Below are positions 7,917 to 16,392 of a stretch of DNA of 33,751 nt, piece by piece; the first letter of the stretch is position 1, and every line of letters begins with the position of its first letter. The stretch spans positions 1 through 33,751 of the forward strand of contig JAJQGV010000089.1 of assembly GCA_021200215.1 (NCBI GenBank), written 5' to 3'. The position numbers and the translations under genes are program-made. The stretch is from Ruminococcus sp. Lineage in GTDB: Bacteria > Bacillota > Clostridia > Oscillospirales > Ruminococcaceae. Under the pieces are notes generated by a model. The model searched no databases. It saw nothing but the letters and a program-made list of their open reading frames with translations, and was not told where the DNA came from.

Positions 7917-9440
7917 TTATAGGTTGGCTAACTTTTGGCACTGTTCCTTAATTGCTGGATAGATTTCTCTATACAGTTGATAGTACTTCTCATACTGTGG
8001 AACGTTTTCTTCTATAGGTGATTGAACCTTATCCACCCTTATGATGGTTTTACAAGCTTCTTGAACACTTGAATATATTCCTGAACCCGTTAGTGCTAAT
8101 ATACCTACTCCAAGGGCAGGGCCTTCTTTAGATGATACTGTCTTAACGGGACAAGCATATAGGTCTGCTAACATCTGACGCCATAGTGGAGAAGTTCCAC
8201 CACCACCACAAGCCATCATGTTGTTTACGTTTATGTTCATCTCTCTGAACACTTCCACACAATCACGTAGAGAGTATGCAACACCTTCTAGGACGGCTCT
8301 AAGCATATGCGACTTTCCATGTATTGCAGATAGTCCAAAGAACATACCTCTAGCGTTAGGGTCTAGGTGAGGCGTTCTTTCACCCATTAGATACGGTAAA
8401 TATAATAGTCTGTCTGCACCTACTGAAATCTTTTCTGCTTCCTTATCCATTAGATAGTACTCATCTACACCCATAAGTTTAGCAGTTTCCTTTTCCGAAG
8501 TACAGAAGTTATCTCTAAACCATTTAAGCGATAGTCCTGCACCTTGAGTAACTCCCATAACGTGCCAACAGTTTGGAACTGCACAACAAAAGGTATGCAC
8601 TCTGCCCATAGTATCTATAGTAACATTTGAGGTATGTGCGAATACTACTCCACTAGTGCCTATAGTAGTAAAAGCCTTACCATCTTCAACTACACCCGTA
8701 CCGACTGCTGCCGCCGCATTGTCACCTGCACCACCGACTACTATAGTTCCTTTCTTAAGTCCTGTTATGTCTGCAACCTTTTGAGTAACCTCTCCAGTAA
8801 CGTCGGGGCTTTCATACACTTTACCGAGCATATCTTCGGTGATGTTTAAAGCATCTAACATTACAGATGACCATCTTCTATTTGGAACGTCTAAGAGTTG
8901 CATACCAGAGGCATCAGATACTTCTGTAGCAAGTTCACCAGTGAGCATTAATCTAACATAGTCTTTAGGAAGTAGTATATATCTACACTTTTCAAAGATT
9001 TTAGGTTCATTTTTCATAACCCATCTAATTTTAGATGCAGTAAAACCAGTCAATATAGGGTTAGCAGTGATTTCAATAACCTTTTCAGCACCTACTATTT
9101 CAGTGAGTTCTTCACATTCCTTACCAGTTCTTTGGTCACACCAAATTATAGACTTTCTTAGAACGTTGTAATCCTTATCTAGCATTACTAAACCGTGCAT
9201 CTGCCCAGATAGTCCAATGCCTTTGATATCTTTACTATCGATGTTGCTCTTTTCAAGTACTGCCTTGATAGTGGTTATAGTAGCGTTGTACCAATCTAAT
9301 GGGTCTTGTTCTGCCCAACCATTCTTTTCTTGATATAATGGATATTCTACAGTATGTGATGCTATTACATTTCCTATTTCATCGAATAGTACTGTCTTAG
9401 TACCACTAGTACCCAAATCGACACCTATTACATATGACAT
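7917..9440 (-). CDS. xylB: Xylulokinase
   Basis: This 507-residue FGGY-family sugar kinase converts D-xylulose and ATP to xylulose 5-phosphate. The N-terminal phosphate loop is VDLGTSGTKTVLFD (7-20). LSGQMHGLVMLD (77-88) is typical of xylulokinases. The catalytic aspartate is Asp240 in GGAGDNAAAAVG. The C-terminal ATPase part has the conserved ACGGGGTSPLWRQMLAD. AAGGAG lies before the start. It follows xylA by 96 bases and precedes a membrane protein. Placement next to xylA supports xylulose over glycerol or gluconate as the substrate. Confidence 0.96.
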   Translation of the reverse strand: MSYVIGVDLGTSGTKTVLFDEIGNVIASHTVEYPLYQEKNGWAEQDPLDWYNATITTIKAVLEKSNIDSKDIKGIGLSGQMHGLVMLDKDYNVLRKSIIWCDQRTGKECEELTEIVGAEKVIEITANPILTGFTASKIRWVMKNEPKIFEKCRYILLPKDYVRLMLTGELATEVSDASGMQLLDVPNRRWSSVMLDALNITEDMLGKVYESPDVTGEVTQKVADITGLKKGTIVVGGAGDNAAAAVGTGVVEDGKAFTTIGTSGVVFAHTSNVTIDTMGRVHTFCCAVPNCWHVMGVTQGAGLSLKWFRDNFCTSEKETAKLMGVDEYYLMDKEAEKISVGADRLLYLPYLMGERTPHLDPNARGMFFGLSAIHGKSHMLRAVLEGVAYSLRDCVEVFREMNINVNNMMACGGGGTSPLWRQMLADLYACPVKTVSSKEGPALGVGILALTGSGIYSSVQEACKTIIRVDKVQSPIEENVPQYEKYYQLYREIYPAIKEQCQKLANL

Positions 9441-9486
9441 TTAAAAACAACTCCTTTTTTAATGTAGTATTTTATATTTTGAAATA

Positions 9487-9512
9487 TAGGCGGATATATT
9501 GCAATCCGCCTA
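9487..9512. other. Hairpin between xylA and xylB
   Basis: TAGGCGGAT (9487-9495) pairs perfectly with ATCCGCCTA (9504-9512) around an 8-base loop. There is no U-run on the minus strand, so it is more likely a processing or stability hairpin that sets the xylA to xylB ratio than a full terminator. Confidence 0.6.
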
Positions 9513-9536
9513 ATAGATATATTTATAACAAACTAA

Positions 9537-10859
9537 TTATAAGTTAAACATAATGTTATTCATAATGCTTTCAAGCATCTCTTGACGACCGCTCTTAACA
9601 GCAGATACTACTTCACCCTTTTCAAGAGCATACTTTTCAAGGTCAGCCATAGTAACCTTACCATCAATGATATCTTTACCGATGCCAGTATTCCAAGATG
9701 AGTATCTATCTGCAACGAATTGGTCAAGTCTGCCATCTTCAATCATCTTAGTAGCGATTCTTAAACCTAAAGCGAAAGTATCCATACCAGCTATGTAGCT
9801 ATGGAAGATGTCTTCAGGTTCAAAAGAGCCACGTCTAGCCTTGCTGTCGAAGTTTAGACCACCATTAGTAAAGCCACCAGCCTTTAGAACTTCATACATA
9901 CATAGGGTAGCGTCGTATATGTTAGTAGGGAATTGGTCGGTATCCCAACCTAGAAGCATATCGCCTTGGTTAGCGTCTATAGAACCGAATACTCCATTAA
10001 TACGAGCAGTTCTTAGTTCATGTTGGAAAGTATGTTGTGCAAGTGTAGCATGATTAGCCTCTATGTTCATTTTAAAGTCATCGATTAGGTTGTACTTACG
10101 TAAGAATCCTAAAACGGTAGCGGTATCGAAATCGTATTGATGTTTAGTAGGTTCTTTTGGTTTAGGCTCAATGTAGAAGTCACCAGTGTAGCCTATAGAA
10201 CGAGCATAGTCAACGGTCATTTTCATCAAACGAGCCATATTATCTAGTTCTAAGCCCATATTTGTATTTAGTAGGGTTTCATAGCCCTCACGACCGCCCC
10301 AAAAAACGTATCCTTGACCACCTAAAGCTATAGTACTTTCAACAGCCTTTTTAATCTGTGCGGCAGCGTAAGCGAACACATCAGCATTAGGAGAAGTACC
10401 TGCACCATGCATATATCTAGGGTGGTCGAAACACTTAGCAGTACCCCAAAGGAGTTTTTTACCTGTTTCAGATTGTTTCTGTTTTAGCATATCCACAACT
10501 ATATCTAGTTTTTCATTAGTTTCAGCTAACGAGCTGTATTCAGGGGATAAATCTCTATCGTGGAAACAGTAGTAATCAATAGATAGTTTGTCCATGATTT
10601 CAAAGGCAACATCAACTTTATTCTTAGCGATTTCTTCGGGAGTAGTACCACCCCATCTTTTATCGGTAGTACCACAACCGAACATATCAGTACCATCACC
10701 GCCCATAGTATGCCACCATGATAGTGCGAACTTAAGTTGCTCTCTCATAGTCTTACCATTGATAACTTCATCTGGATTGTAGTATTTAAAGGCTAATGGG
10801 TTAGTTGAACTCTTGCCTTCATATTGGATTTTACCAATCTCTTTAAAAAATTCACTCAT
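9537..10859 (-). CDS. xylA: Xylose isomerase (class II)
   Basis: The 440-residue length and an N-terminal extension mark the class II form. It interconverts D-xylose and D-xylulose with two divalent metals. Visible active-site residues include His100 and Asp103 in CFHDRD, Glu231 and Lys233 in YIEPKP, Glu267 and His270 in NIEANH, Asp295 in SIDAN, and Asp306/Asp308 in GWDTDQ. The signature [10 protein letters not shown] is at 185-194. GGAGGT lies in front of the ATG. It leads the xylA-xylB-membrane protein unit. A palindrome upstream (10897-10917) may be the repressor site. No gene for a xylose repressor is present in the window. Confidence 0.97.
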   Translation of the reverse strand: MSEFFKEIGKIQYEGKSSTNPLAFKYYNPDEVINGKTMREQLKFALSWWHTMGGDGTDMFGCGTTDKRWGGTTPEEIAKNKVDVAFEIMDKLSIDYYCFHDRDLSPEYSSLAETNEKLDIVVDMLKQKQSETGKKLLWGTAKCFDHPRYMHGAGTSPNADVFAYAAAQIKKAVESTIALGGQGYVFWGGREGYETLLNTNMGLELDNMARLMKMTVDYARSIGYTGDFYIEPKPKEPTKHQYDFDTATVLGFLRKYNLIDDFKMNIEANHATLAQHTFQHELRTARINGVFGSIDANQGDMLLGWDTDQFPTNIYDATLCMYEVLKAGGFTNGGLNFDSKARRGSFEPEDIFHSYIAGMDTFALGLRIATKMIEDGRLDQFVADRYSSWNTGIGKDIIDGKVTMADLEKYALEKGEVVSAVKSGRQEMLESIMNNIMFNL

Positions 10860-10896
10860 AGGAATTTACCTCCAAAAATTTAATGTGTTTATCATA

Positions 10897-10917
10897 TTTA
10901 GATGTTGTACATCTAAA
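10897..10917. promoter_or_regulatory. 21-base palindrome upstream of xylA, possible operator
   Basis: TTTAGATGT (10897-10905) and its exact complement ACATCTAAA (10909-10917) flank a 3-base centre. The site lies 38 bases before the xylA start. On the minus strand a TATGAT directly follows. The form, an AT-rich inverted repeat with TTTAG ends, resembles xylose-repressor-type operators. It is not followed by a U-run, so it is a poor terminator. Confidence 0.4.
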
Positions 10918-10939
10918 AAGATTTTAAGCTAATAGAATG

Positions 10940-11797
10940 TTACTCTTCACTAGTAGAAGTATCATCTGAAGTATCCTCATCGTCTGAACCAAATAGCCTA
11001 TCCGACACCTTTCCATATAGGTCAGAAATAGTATCTTTAATGTTAGTAATACGGGTTTTGTAATCTAGGAATGTAAACCATTCATTTTCTATTGCATCAC
11101 TGTTGCGAAAACGTAACTCATCGTCAATGTATAGGTCATCTTCACGCCATTCAATCTCTACATCTCTTCTTTCTCTAATGTTGTAGACTATTCTTTCATA
11201 GTCCTTAGATATGAAAGCTATACCATTATAGTAGATGTCATAGGTATTAGGTTCTACATAGATTTTTGTACTACCAGTAGAACTATCGATAGTATCAATT
11301 ATGTAACATCTGTATGTACCGCTTTCGGATACGTAGTTTTCAGACTTAGTATCTCTAGTCTGACCGACTATAAGGTTACTATATAAAAAGTACGCTATAA
11401 CTGCCATTATGTATATCATAACGTACGTAGTACCTATAATAGTTTTAAGATTTTCACTAGCACCACATAGAAAGAACATCACTACAGATAGTACCGCTAT
11501 TGGTATTACTAATATCCAGTTACCCCAACAAAACATAACCACTGGAAGTATTAAAAGTAGAGAAAGCATGGAAATTATAGAGGTGATTAGATTCTTTCTA
11601 GTATAAATCATAATAGCACCTAATACCACAACTACAATCGCTATAGTAATGCCAAAGGTTTTAGTATTGGTTATAACTACATCATAAAACAGAGCCATAT
11701 ACGATAGGATTACCGTTAACCCCCCCAACGTTAGACTAAATATGGATACACACCTTTTAGTCCATTTGTTGTTAAAAAAATCTTTTAATAAAGCCAT
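10940..11797 (-). CDS. Hypothetical five-helix membrane protein with soluble C-terminal domain
   Basis: I do not recognise this 285-residue protein. About five membrane segments fall between residues 16 and 140. A soluble domain follows (about 150-262), which reads as short beta strands (GTYRCYIIDTIDSSTGSTKIYVEPN, in part). The end is an acidic Asp/Ser/Thr tail (about 268-285). It lies upstream of xylA on the same strand with its own promoter. The 142-base spacer to xylA holds a palindrome but no U-run terminator, so read-through is possible. The soluble domain probably faces outward if the N-terminus is inside, which an odd number of helices predicts. Confidence 0.7.
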   Translation of the reverse strand: MALLKDFFNNKWTKRCVSIFSLTLGGLTVILSYMALFYDVVITNTKTFGITIAIVVVVLGAIMIYTRKNLITSIISMLSLLLILPVVMFCWGNWILVIPIAVLSVVMFFLCGASENLKTIIGTTYVMIYIMAVIAYFLYSNLIVGQTRDTKSENYVSESGTYRCYIIDTIDSSTGSTKIYVEPNTYDIYYNGIAFISKDYERIVYNIRERRDVEIEWREDDLYIDDELRFRNSDAIENEWFTFLDYKTRITNIKDTISDLYGKVSDRLFGSDDEDTSDDTSTSEE

Positions 11798-11871
11798 AAA
11801 AATAGTTTACTCCTTTCACTACAGAAAATATCTAATTTATTATTTCTGTTTCATACTAAACGGCTGATTAA

Positions 11872-11900
11872 ATTATACCATGTTAATATCTAAGTTACAA
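11872..11900 (-). promoter_or_regulatory. Promoter of the 285-residue membrane protein gene
   Basis: On the minus strand TTGTAA (11900-11895), a 17-base spacer and TATAAT (11877-11872). A weak AT-rich hairpin (11821-11849) lies in the leader. Confidence 0.65.
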
Positions 11901-11985
11901 GAGAAATTTCTATTTTTTATTGCCTAGTATTTAAAAAAAATTTTTACGCAAAGATATAATATATAGATTTTAACATATTTCGTAC

Positions 11986-12034
11986 GTTTCAACTCACGCT
12001 CGGTATATTATCGGAGTGCGACGTGCGTACATTA
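11986..12034 (-). repeat. Dispersed CRISPR-repeat-like element, copy 1
   Basis: On the minus strand the element begins GTCGCACTCC at 12022 and ends GCGTGAGTTGAAAC at 11986, 37 bases. GTCGC and GTTGAAAC ends are those of type I-C CRISPR repeats. Positions 11991-12034 match 25551-25594 in inverse orientation with only 2 differences in 44 bases. There is no array: it stands alone. Confidence 0.75.
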
Positions 12035-12142
12035 AGGGTACAGAAGTTACATTAGCAAAGGAATCTTTAATACTATTTTAGCAGATATTTTCTAAAATGC
12101 AATACCTTGAATCAAATTTTTTAGAAAATTTTTAAAAAACTC

Positions 12143-12171
12143 TTGCAATATGTTCTAAAGTATGATACACT
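12143..12171 (+). promoter_or_regulatory. Promoter of the alpha-xylosidase gene
   Basis: TTGCAA (12143-12148) and TACACT (12166-12171) with a 17-base spacer, about 88 bases before the ATG. Confidence 0.65.
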
Positions 12172-12204
12172 CTTAATTAGAACTGTTGGAAATGTATTGC
12201 CTAC

Positions 12205-12218
12205 TGAAAACGTTTCCA
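12205..12218 (+). promoter_or_regulatory. cre-like catabolite repression site
   Basis: TGAAAACGTTTCCA matches the Firmicute cre consensus TGWNANCGNTNWCA at all but one position. It lies 34 bases after the -10 box, where CcpA binding would block transcription. The right arm CGTTTCCAA also pairs with TTGGAAATG at 12186-12194. Confidence 0.65.
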
Positions 12219-12258
12219 AAAAAAGTACGTTATTATTGTAAGGAGGATTTCTAAAAGT

Positions 12259-14628
12259 ATGAAATTTTCAGATGGTCTTTGGCTTAATCAAAAGGGTTAT
12301 GAGGTTAAATATGTTTCTCAAGCCTATAAAACTACTACCGATAAAAACTCTGTAACCGTATTAGCTACACCTTGTACTATATACAACAGAGCTATGACCT
12401 TAGGTGGTGAAAACTTAGAGATTACTTATACATCTAAGGCAGAAAACGTTATTAAGGTATCTATAAAGCACTTTAAGGGCGTTATAGATAATGCTCCTAA
12501 GTTTGAACTTAACGAGGATTTAGGTTATACACCAACTATCAACAATACCCATGATAAGGTGGAACTAATCTCTGGTGATACTAAGGTAGTAATATCTAAA
12601 GGTCAAAGTTGGAATGTAGAGTTCTTCTACAAAGATAAAAAGTTGACTGGTGGTGGTTGGAGAGCTACATCTTATATACAAGAAAGTCAGTTCCATGCAA
12701 ATGCTAGATTAAATCTTCAAGCAGATGACCCTTTTTGGACATATCCAGCAGACCCACACACTACATACGTTAGAGAACAGCTAACTCTATCTGTTTCTGA
12801 GTGTATATATGGTTTTGGCGAGAAGTTTACTCCGTTCGTTAAGAATGGTCAAGTGGTGGAAACTTGGAACTCCGATGGTGGTACGTGTTCCGACCAAAGT
12901 TATAAGTGTATACCATTCTACATATCTTCTAGGGGATACGGTATATTTGTAAATAGTTCCGATAAGATTTCCTTTGAAGTTGCTTCCGATACCATCTCTA
13001 AGGTATCGTTTACTATCCCTGGTGAAAGTTTAGAATACTTCGTAATAGGTGGTGAAAACTTAGAAGAGGTGCTATCTAACTATACCACTTTGACGGGTAA
13101 ACCTGCATTGCCTCCTGCAAGTTCGTTTGGTTTGTGGCTATCTACATCGTTTACTACTAACTACGACGAAAAGACCGTTAATGAGTTCATAGACGGCATG
13201 GCTAAGAGAGATATTCCTCTACAGATGTTCCACTTTGATTGCTTTTGGATGAAAGAGTTTGAATGGTGTGGCTTTGAATGGGACAGGGATTGCTTCCCTA
13301 ACCCTAAAGAAATGCTCTCCCGCTTAAAGAGTAAAGGGTTAGGCATATGTGCTTGGATAAACTCTTATGTTGGACAAAGTTCTAAACTGTTCGATGAGGG
13401 CGTTGAGAATGGATACTTTATCAAAAAGTTAGATGGCAGTGTATTTCAAACCGATATGTGGCAACCCGCTATGGCTATTGTGGATTTTACTAACCCTAAG
13501 GCTTGTGAGTGGTTCAGTGGCAAGGTTAAAGAACTTTGTGCTACTGGTGTTACTGCTATAAAAACTGACTTCGGCGAAAGAATTCCTACTAAGGGAATTA
13601 AATACTATGACGGCTCTGACCCTATTAAGATGCACAACTACTACACCTACCTATACAATAAGACCGTGTTTAATGCCCTAAAAGAATATTACGGCGAGAA
13701 CAATGCTTGTCTATTTGCTAGAAGTGCTACAGTTGGCGGACAAAAATTCCCCGTTCACTGGGGCGGAGATTGTTCTGCTGAATATTCATCTATGGCAGAA
13801 ACTATTCGTGGTGGATTATCACTATGTGCATCTGGTTTCGGATTCTTTAGCCATGATATAGGCGGTTTTGAACAGACCGCTTCCCCTGATGTATACAAGC
13901 GTTGGTGTGCCTTTGGTTTAATGTCTACTCACAGCAGATTACATGGTTCTACATCGTATAGAGTGCCTTGGGCTTATGAAGAGGATACTCCAGACAATCC
14001 CGAAAATGCTTGTGCAGTCCTTAGATACTTCACTAAGTTAAAAGGTAGGTTGATGCCTTACCTATACGCTCAAGCAGTTAAAACATCTACGGTAGGCGTC
14101 CCTATGATGAGAGCTATGGTTATAGATTATGCTAACGAACCTGCTTGTCTATATTTAGATTCTCAATATATGTTAGGTGATAATCTGCTATGTGTTCCTG
14201 TAATGAATGAAGAGGGCATTGCTCAATTTTATGTGCCTAATGGAACTTGGACAGATATTTGTACTGGTGAAACGTATCAAGGCGGTAAGTACTTCGATAA
14301 AAAGTGCAACTTCCTAGAAATGCCTATATTGGCTAAACCTAACAGTATAGTAACCTTTGGTGACTTTAATATGAATGTTATCTACGATTACGTTCAAAAT
14401 GCTGAGTTTAAAATATATAACCTTGAAGATGGCTTGACCGCTACTACTAAAATCTATGATGATAAGGCTAATCTAGTTATGGAAATGGTAGCTATCAGAA
14501 ATGGCAATACTATTCAAGTTGAGTTTACTCAAACCGATAAATCTTTCAAGATTACCGCTATTTCAAAAGGCAAAGAAATCTCTGTAAATGTTGATGCTAA
14601 TTCTAACAGTGCGGTTATTAATCTATAG
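12259..14628 (+). CDS. Alpha-xylosidase, glycoside hydrolase family 31 (YicI type)
   Basis: The 789-residue protein has the YicI-like arrangement: an N-terminal beta-sandwich (to about 260), a catalytic barrel and C-terminal beta domains. The nucleophile is Asp437 in KTDFGERIP and the acid/base is Asp504 in HWGGDCSAE; both contexts match the xylosidase branch of GH31. FHFDCFWMKEFEWCGFEWD is also typical of that branch. There is no signal peptide, so it removes alpha-xylose from imported xyloglucan-type oligosaccharides or isoprimeverose in the cytoplasm. It has its own promoter, a cre-like site, ribosome site AAGGAGGA and a strong terminator. It points away from xylA and should be repressed by preferred sugars. 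Confidence 0.93.
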   Translation: MKFSDGLWLNQKGYEVKYVSQAYKTTTDKNSVTVLATPCTIYNRAMTLGGENLEITYTSKAENVIKVSIKHFKGVIDNAPKFELNEDLGYTPTINNTHDKVELISGDTKVVISKGQSWNVEFFYKDKKLTGGGWRATSYIQESQFHANARLNLQADDPFWTYPADPHTTYVREQLTLSVSECIYGFGEKFTPFVKNGQVVETWNSDGGTCSDQSYKCIPFYISSRGYGIFVNSSDKISFEVASDTISKVSFTIPGESLEYFVIGGENLEEVLSNYTTLTGKPALPPASSFGLWLSTSFTTNYDEKTVNEFIDGMAKRDIPLQMFHFDCFWMKEFEWCGFEWDRDCFPNPKEMLSRLKSKGLGICAWINSYVGQSSKLFDEGVENGYFIKKLDGSVFQTDMWQPAMAIVDFTNPKACEWFSGKVKELCATGVTAIKTDFGERIPTKGIKYYDGSDPIKMHNYYTYLYNKTVFNALKEYYGENNACLFARSATVGGQKFPVHWGGDCSAEYSSMAETIRGGLSLCASGFGFFSHDIGGFEQTASPDVYKRWCAFGLMSTHSRLHGSTSYRVPWAYEEDTPDNPENACAVLRYFTKLKGRLMPYLYAQAVKTSTVGVPMMRAMVIDYANEPACLYLDSQYMLGDNLLCVPVMNEEGIAQFYVPNGTWTDICTGETYQGGKYFDKKCNFLEMPILAKPNSIVTFGDFNMNVIYDYVQNAEFKIYNLEDGLTATTKIYDDKANLVMEMVAIRNGNTIQVEFTQTDKSFKITAISKGKEISVNVDANSNSAVINL

Positions 14629-14648
14629 TTAATAGTTGTAAAATAATC

Positions 14649-14685
14649 TCCCACTTAGGGGTATTCTCTAAGTGGGATTGCTTTT
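14649..14685 (+). terminator. Terminator of the alpha-xylosidase gene
   Basis: TCCCACTTAG (14649-14658) pairs perfectly with CTAAGTGGGA (14668-14677), followed by TTGCTTTTAG. Confidence 0.85.
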
Positions 14686-14728
14686 AGTTGATTATTTGGT
14701 TGCCTATTGTTTGTTTGTTTGTTTATTT

Positions 14729-14760
14729 ATTTCAATCCACGCTCAGTATTATTGAGCGAC
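14729..14760 (-). repeat. Dispersed CRISPR-repeat-like element, copy 3, exactly 32 bases
   Basis: On the minus strand the unit starts GTCGCTCA at 14760 and ends GAGCGTGGATTGAAAT at 14729. That is 32 bases, the usual length of type I-C repeats. GCTCA pairs perfectly with TGAGC to give the short repeat hairpin. The last coding bases and the stop codon of the neighbouring secreted-protein gene lie inside it. No second unit or spacer adjoins it. A (TTTG)n run follows at 14709-14728. Confidence 0.75.
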
Positions 14761-15783
14761 GTGTGTGTGTTGAACCTCATTAGATATATATTCCACAGAT
14801 ATATCACTTGTATAAGATATATCTGTTAAGATTGAATAGTCTACTAACTCATTACCGCAATATCCCTCATATTTTAATACTACACCAGTGGTATTATCTA
14901 CGTACATTGTAAAGTTATCAACGTTGAACTTTTCGCCGTATTCGGTGTAGCCACCTTGAACTACTGTGCAGTATCTACCAAGATATTCATCTGTACCGAT
15001 TATGTTCCAATCGTCAAAATCTTCAAGATATCCAAATGCTAAATATTGTGGAAATAGATTCAATTCAGCAGAAAGTATATTAGTTGGATTCTCTCTGTAA
15101 ACATAGTTTTTGTAACCATCTTCATCTATGTAGCTTCTATCACCGCTTACTTTACTAGCAGTAACCTTTGAAGAAACGTAAATATCATTATAAGATATAT
15201 TATCATCAGAGTTACTAATCTTTACAGATTTTATTGCAACTGCATTACTTCTAATAGCATTAGATACACTTTCATCGAAGGAGTTAAACGAACCATAGTT
15301 TATGTAATCAAGTTGAGCATTAGACATATCCAATGACATATCATCGGTGTTGAGTGAACTTCTATCGATATTGTAAACTTTTTCTTCAAAGATACCCTTA
15401 ACTAAGTCAGAACTAAATTCTGTACATATGGAATAGTCTATGTTTCCATATGCTACAACGCAAGTTCCACTAACCATATCATAGTAATCTATGCTGTTTA
15501 GCATCATGTAGTATATATCATCTTTAGAGAGTTGAGTACTGCTGTTATCTACATCTAGGTTAGAATATGTATACTCATCATAGAAGAGTTGTTTACTCAA
15601 ATCATCTATGAATACAGAACTTGTAGTAACCTCTTCACTAGGAGTTTCTTGTGTAGTAACTTCAACGGTTGCAACTTTAGATTCTTCATTAGAGCTACCT
15701 ATAGTTTCATTCGCAGAAACCGTGATTGCACTCACGATTGCTAAACATGATAGGATTCCTACTATACTAAAACATTTTTTCAT
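14749..15783 (-). CDS. Secreted protein of unknown function
   Basis: This 344-residue protein has a clear Sec signal peptide (1-24, cleavage likely after VSA), followed by a Ser/Thr/Glu-rich linker (about 25-60). The C-terminal half (about 225-335) reads as beta strands: YLGRYCTVVQGGY, FTMYVDNTTGVVLKYEG and SILTDISY. That pattern resembles LolA/RseB-like beta-sheet folds in Firmicute surface proteins. I cannot assign a function. Its final residues, VAQ, and the stop are encoded by the CRISPR-like element at 14729-14760, so the original C-terminus may have been altered. It has its own promoter and an AAGGGGG ribosome site. Confidence 0.72.
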   Translation of the reverse strand: MKKCFSIVGILSCLAIVSAITVSANETIGSSNEESKVATVEVTTQETPSEEVTTSSVFIDDLSKQLFYDEYTYSNLDVDNSSTQLSKDDIYYMMLNSIDYYDMVSGTCVVAYGNIDYSICTEFSSDLVKGIFEEKVYNIDRSSLNTDDMSLDMSNAQLDYINYGSFNSFDESVSNAIRSNAVAIKSVKISNSDDNISYNDIYVSSKVTASKVSGDRSYIDEDGYKNYVYRENPTNILSAELNLFPQYLAFGYLEDFDDWNIIGTDEYLGRYCTVVQGGYTEYGEKFNVDNFTMYVDNTTGVVLKYEGYCGNELVDYSILTDISYTSDISVEYISNEVQHTHVAQ

Positions 15784-15858
15784 GAAAAATTCCCCCTTAT
15801 AATTAGGTAAACATTAAACTGTATAATTGTTTGAACTATGCTTATATATATTATGTAT

Positions 15859-15887
15859 AGTATATCACATATAAATAAAATTGTCAA
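15859..15887 (-). promoter_or_regulatory. Promoter of the secreted-protein gene
   Basis: On the minus strand consensus TTGACA (15887-15882), a 17-base spacer and TATACT (15864-15859). Confidence 0.8.
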
Positions 15888-15991
15888 TAGATTTTTAAAA
15901 AAATATTTTATATTTTATAATTTATTTTTCCTTAGCTTTCTTGTGTGATGGTTTTATGAAATATGTGAAAACTGGGTGAAATCATATCACA

Positions 15992-16235
15992 CCCGTCACA
16001 GATTTTATTTCATTTAAACACATACCTATGCGGTTATGACGAGTGTGACGGGTGTGACACCTTTTTTCAAACTTAATATATAAAATCATAGACTAAAAAA
16101 TTTTGTGAAAGTTATAGAAAAACCCGTCACACCCGTCACAATGACGTAAATACGTGATTTGAGCTGTTATAAACCCGTCACAACCCGTCACAAAATGCCC
16201 TCAAACCACGTAACACTCGAGTTTAACCCGTCACA
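15992..16235. repeat. Cluster of CCCGTCACA units
   Basis: Perfect plus-strand units are at 15992-16000, 16123-16131, 16132-16140, 16174-16182, 16184-16192 and 16227-16235. A perfect minus-strand unit is at 16044-16052, flanked by decayed units on both sides (16035-16043 and 16053-16061). Two pairs are direct tandem, and the reverse unit can pair with any forward unit. Arrangement recalls iterons or a protein-binding cluster, or the edge of a decayed prophage. Confidence 0.8.
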
Positions 16236-16325
16236 CTATTTATTGATGTTCACTAATTCCAGCAAACCCCATTTCTATGCGTAGAATAGGCGATGGGAGT
16301 AGGTCACAGAAGTAACATAAAAATC

Positions 16326-16354
16326 TTGATTTTTATACCCTAGTGATATATAAT
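16326..16354 (+). promoter_or_regulatory. Promoter of the FkbM-family gene
   Basis: TTGATT (16326-16331) and perfect TATAAT (16349-16354) with a 17-base spacer, 38 bases before the ATG. Confidence 0.7.
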
Positions 16355-16392
16355 AATATTTGTAATACTTACTTAGGAGGACTTAAGAAAAA

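Larger units (their letters stand above)
11798..12258. other. Intergenic region between divergent genes, with repeat element, promoters and cre
   Basis: This 461-base gap holds the promoter of the minus-strand membrane protein (11872-11900), a CRISPR-like repeat element (11986-12034), the plus-strand promoter of the alpha-xylosidase (12143-12171) and a cre-like site (12205-12218). No convincing small gene is seen. Confidence 0.7.
15784..16392. other. 609-base intergenic region with CCCGTCACA repeats
   Basis: The gap between the divergent secreted-protein and FkbM genes holds the minus promoter (15859-15887), the CCCGTCACA cluster (15992-16235) and the plus promoter (16326-16354). I find no convincing gene in six frames. 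Richer-GC repeat patches contrast with AT-rich surroundings, so this may be a mobile-element remnant. Confidence 0.6.

Noticed and set aside
15992-16235. The CCCGTCACA cluster as a CRISPR array
   Set aside because: Units are 9 bases, irregularly spaced and in both orientations, unlike CRISPR repeats.
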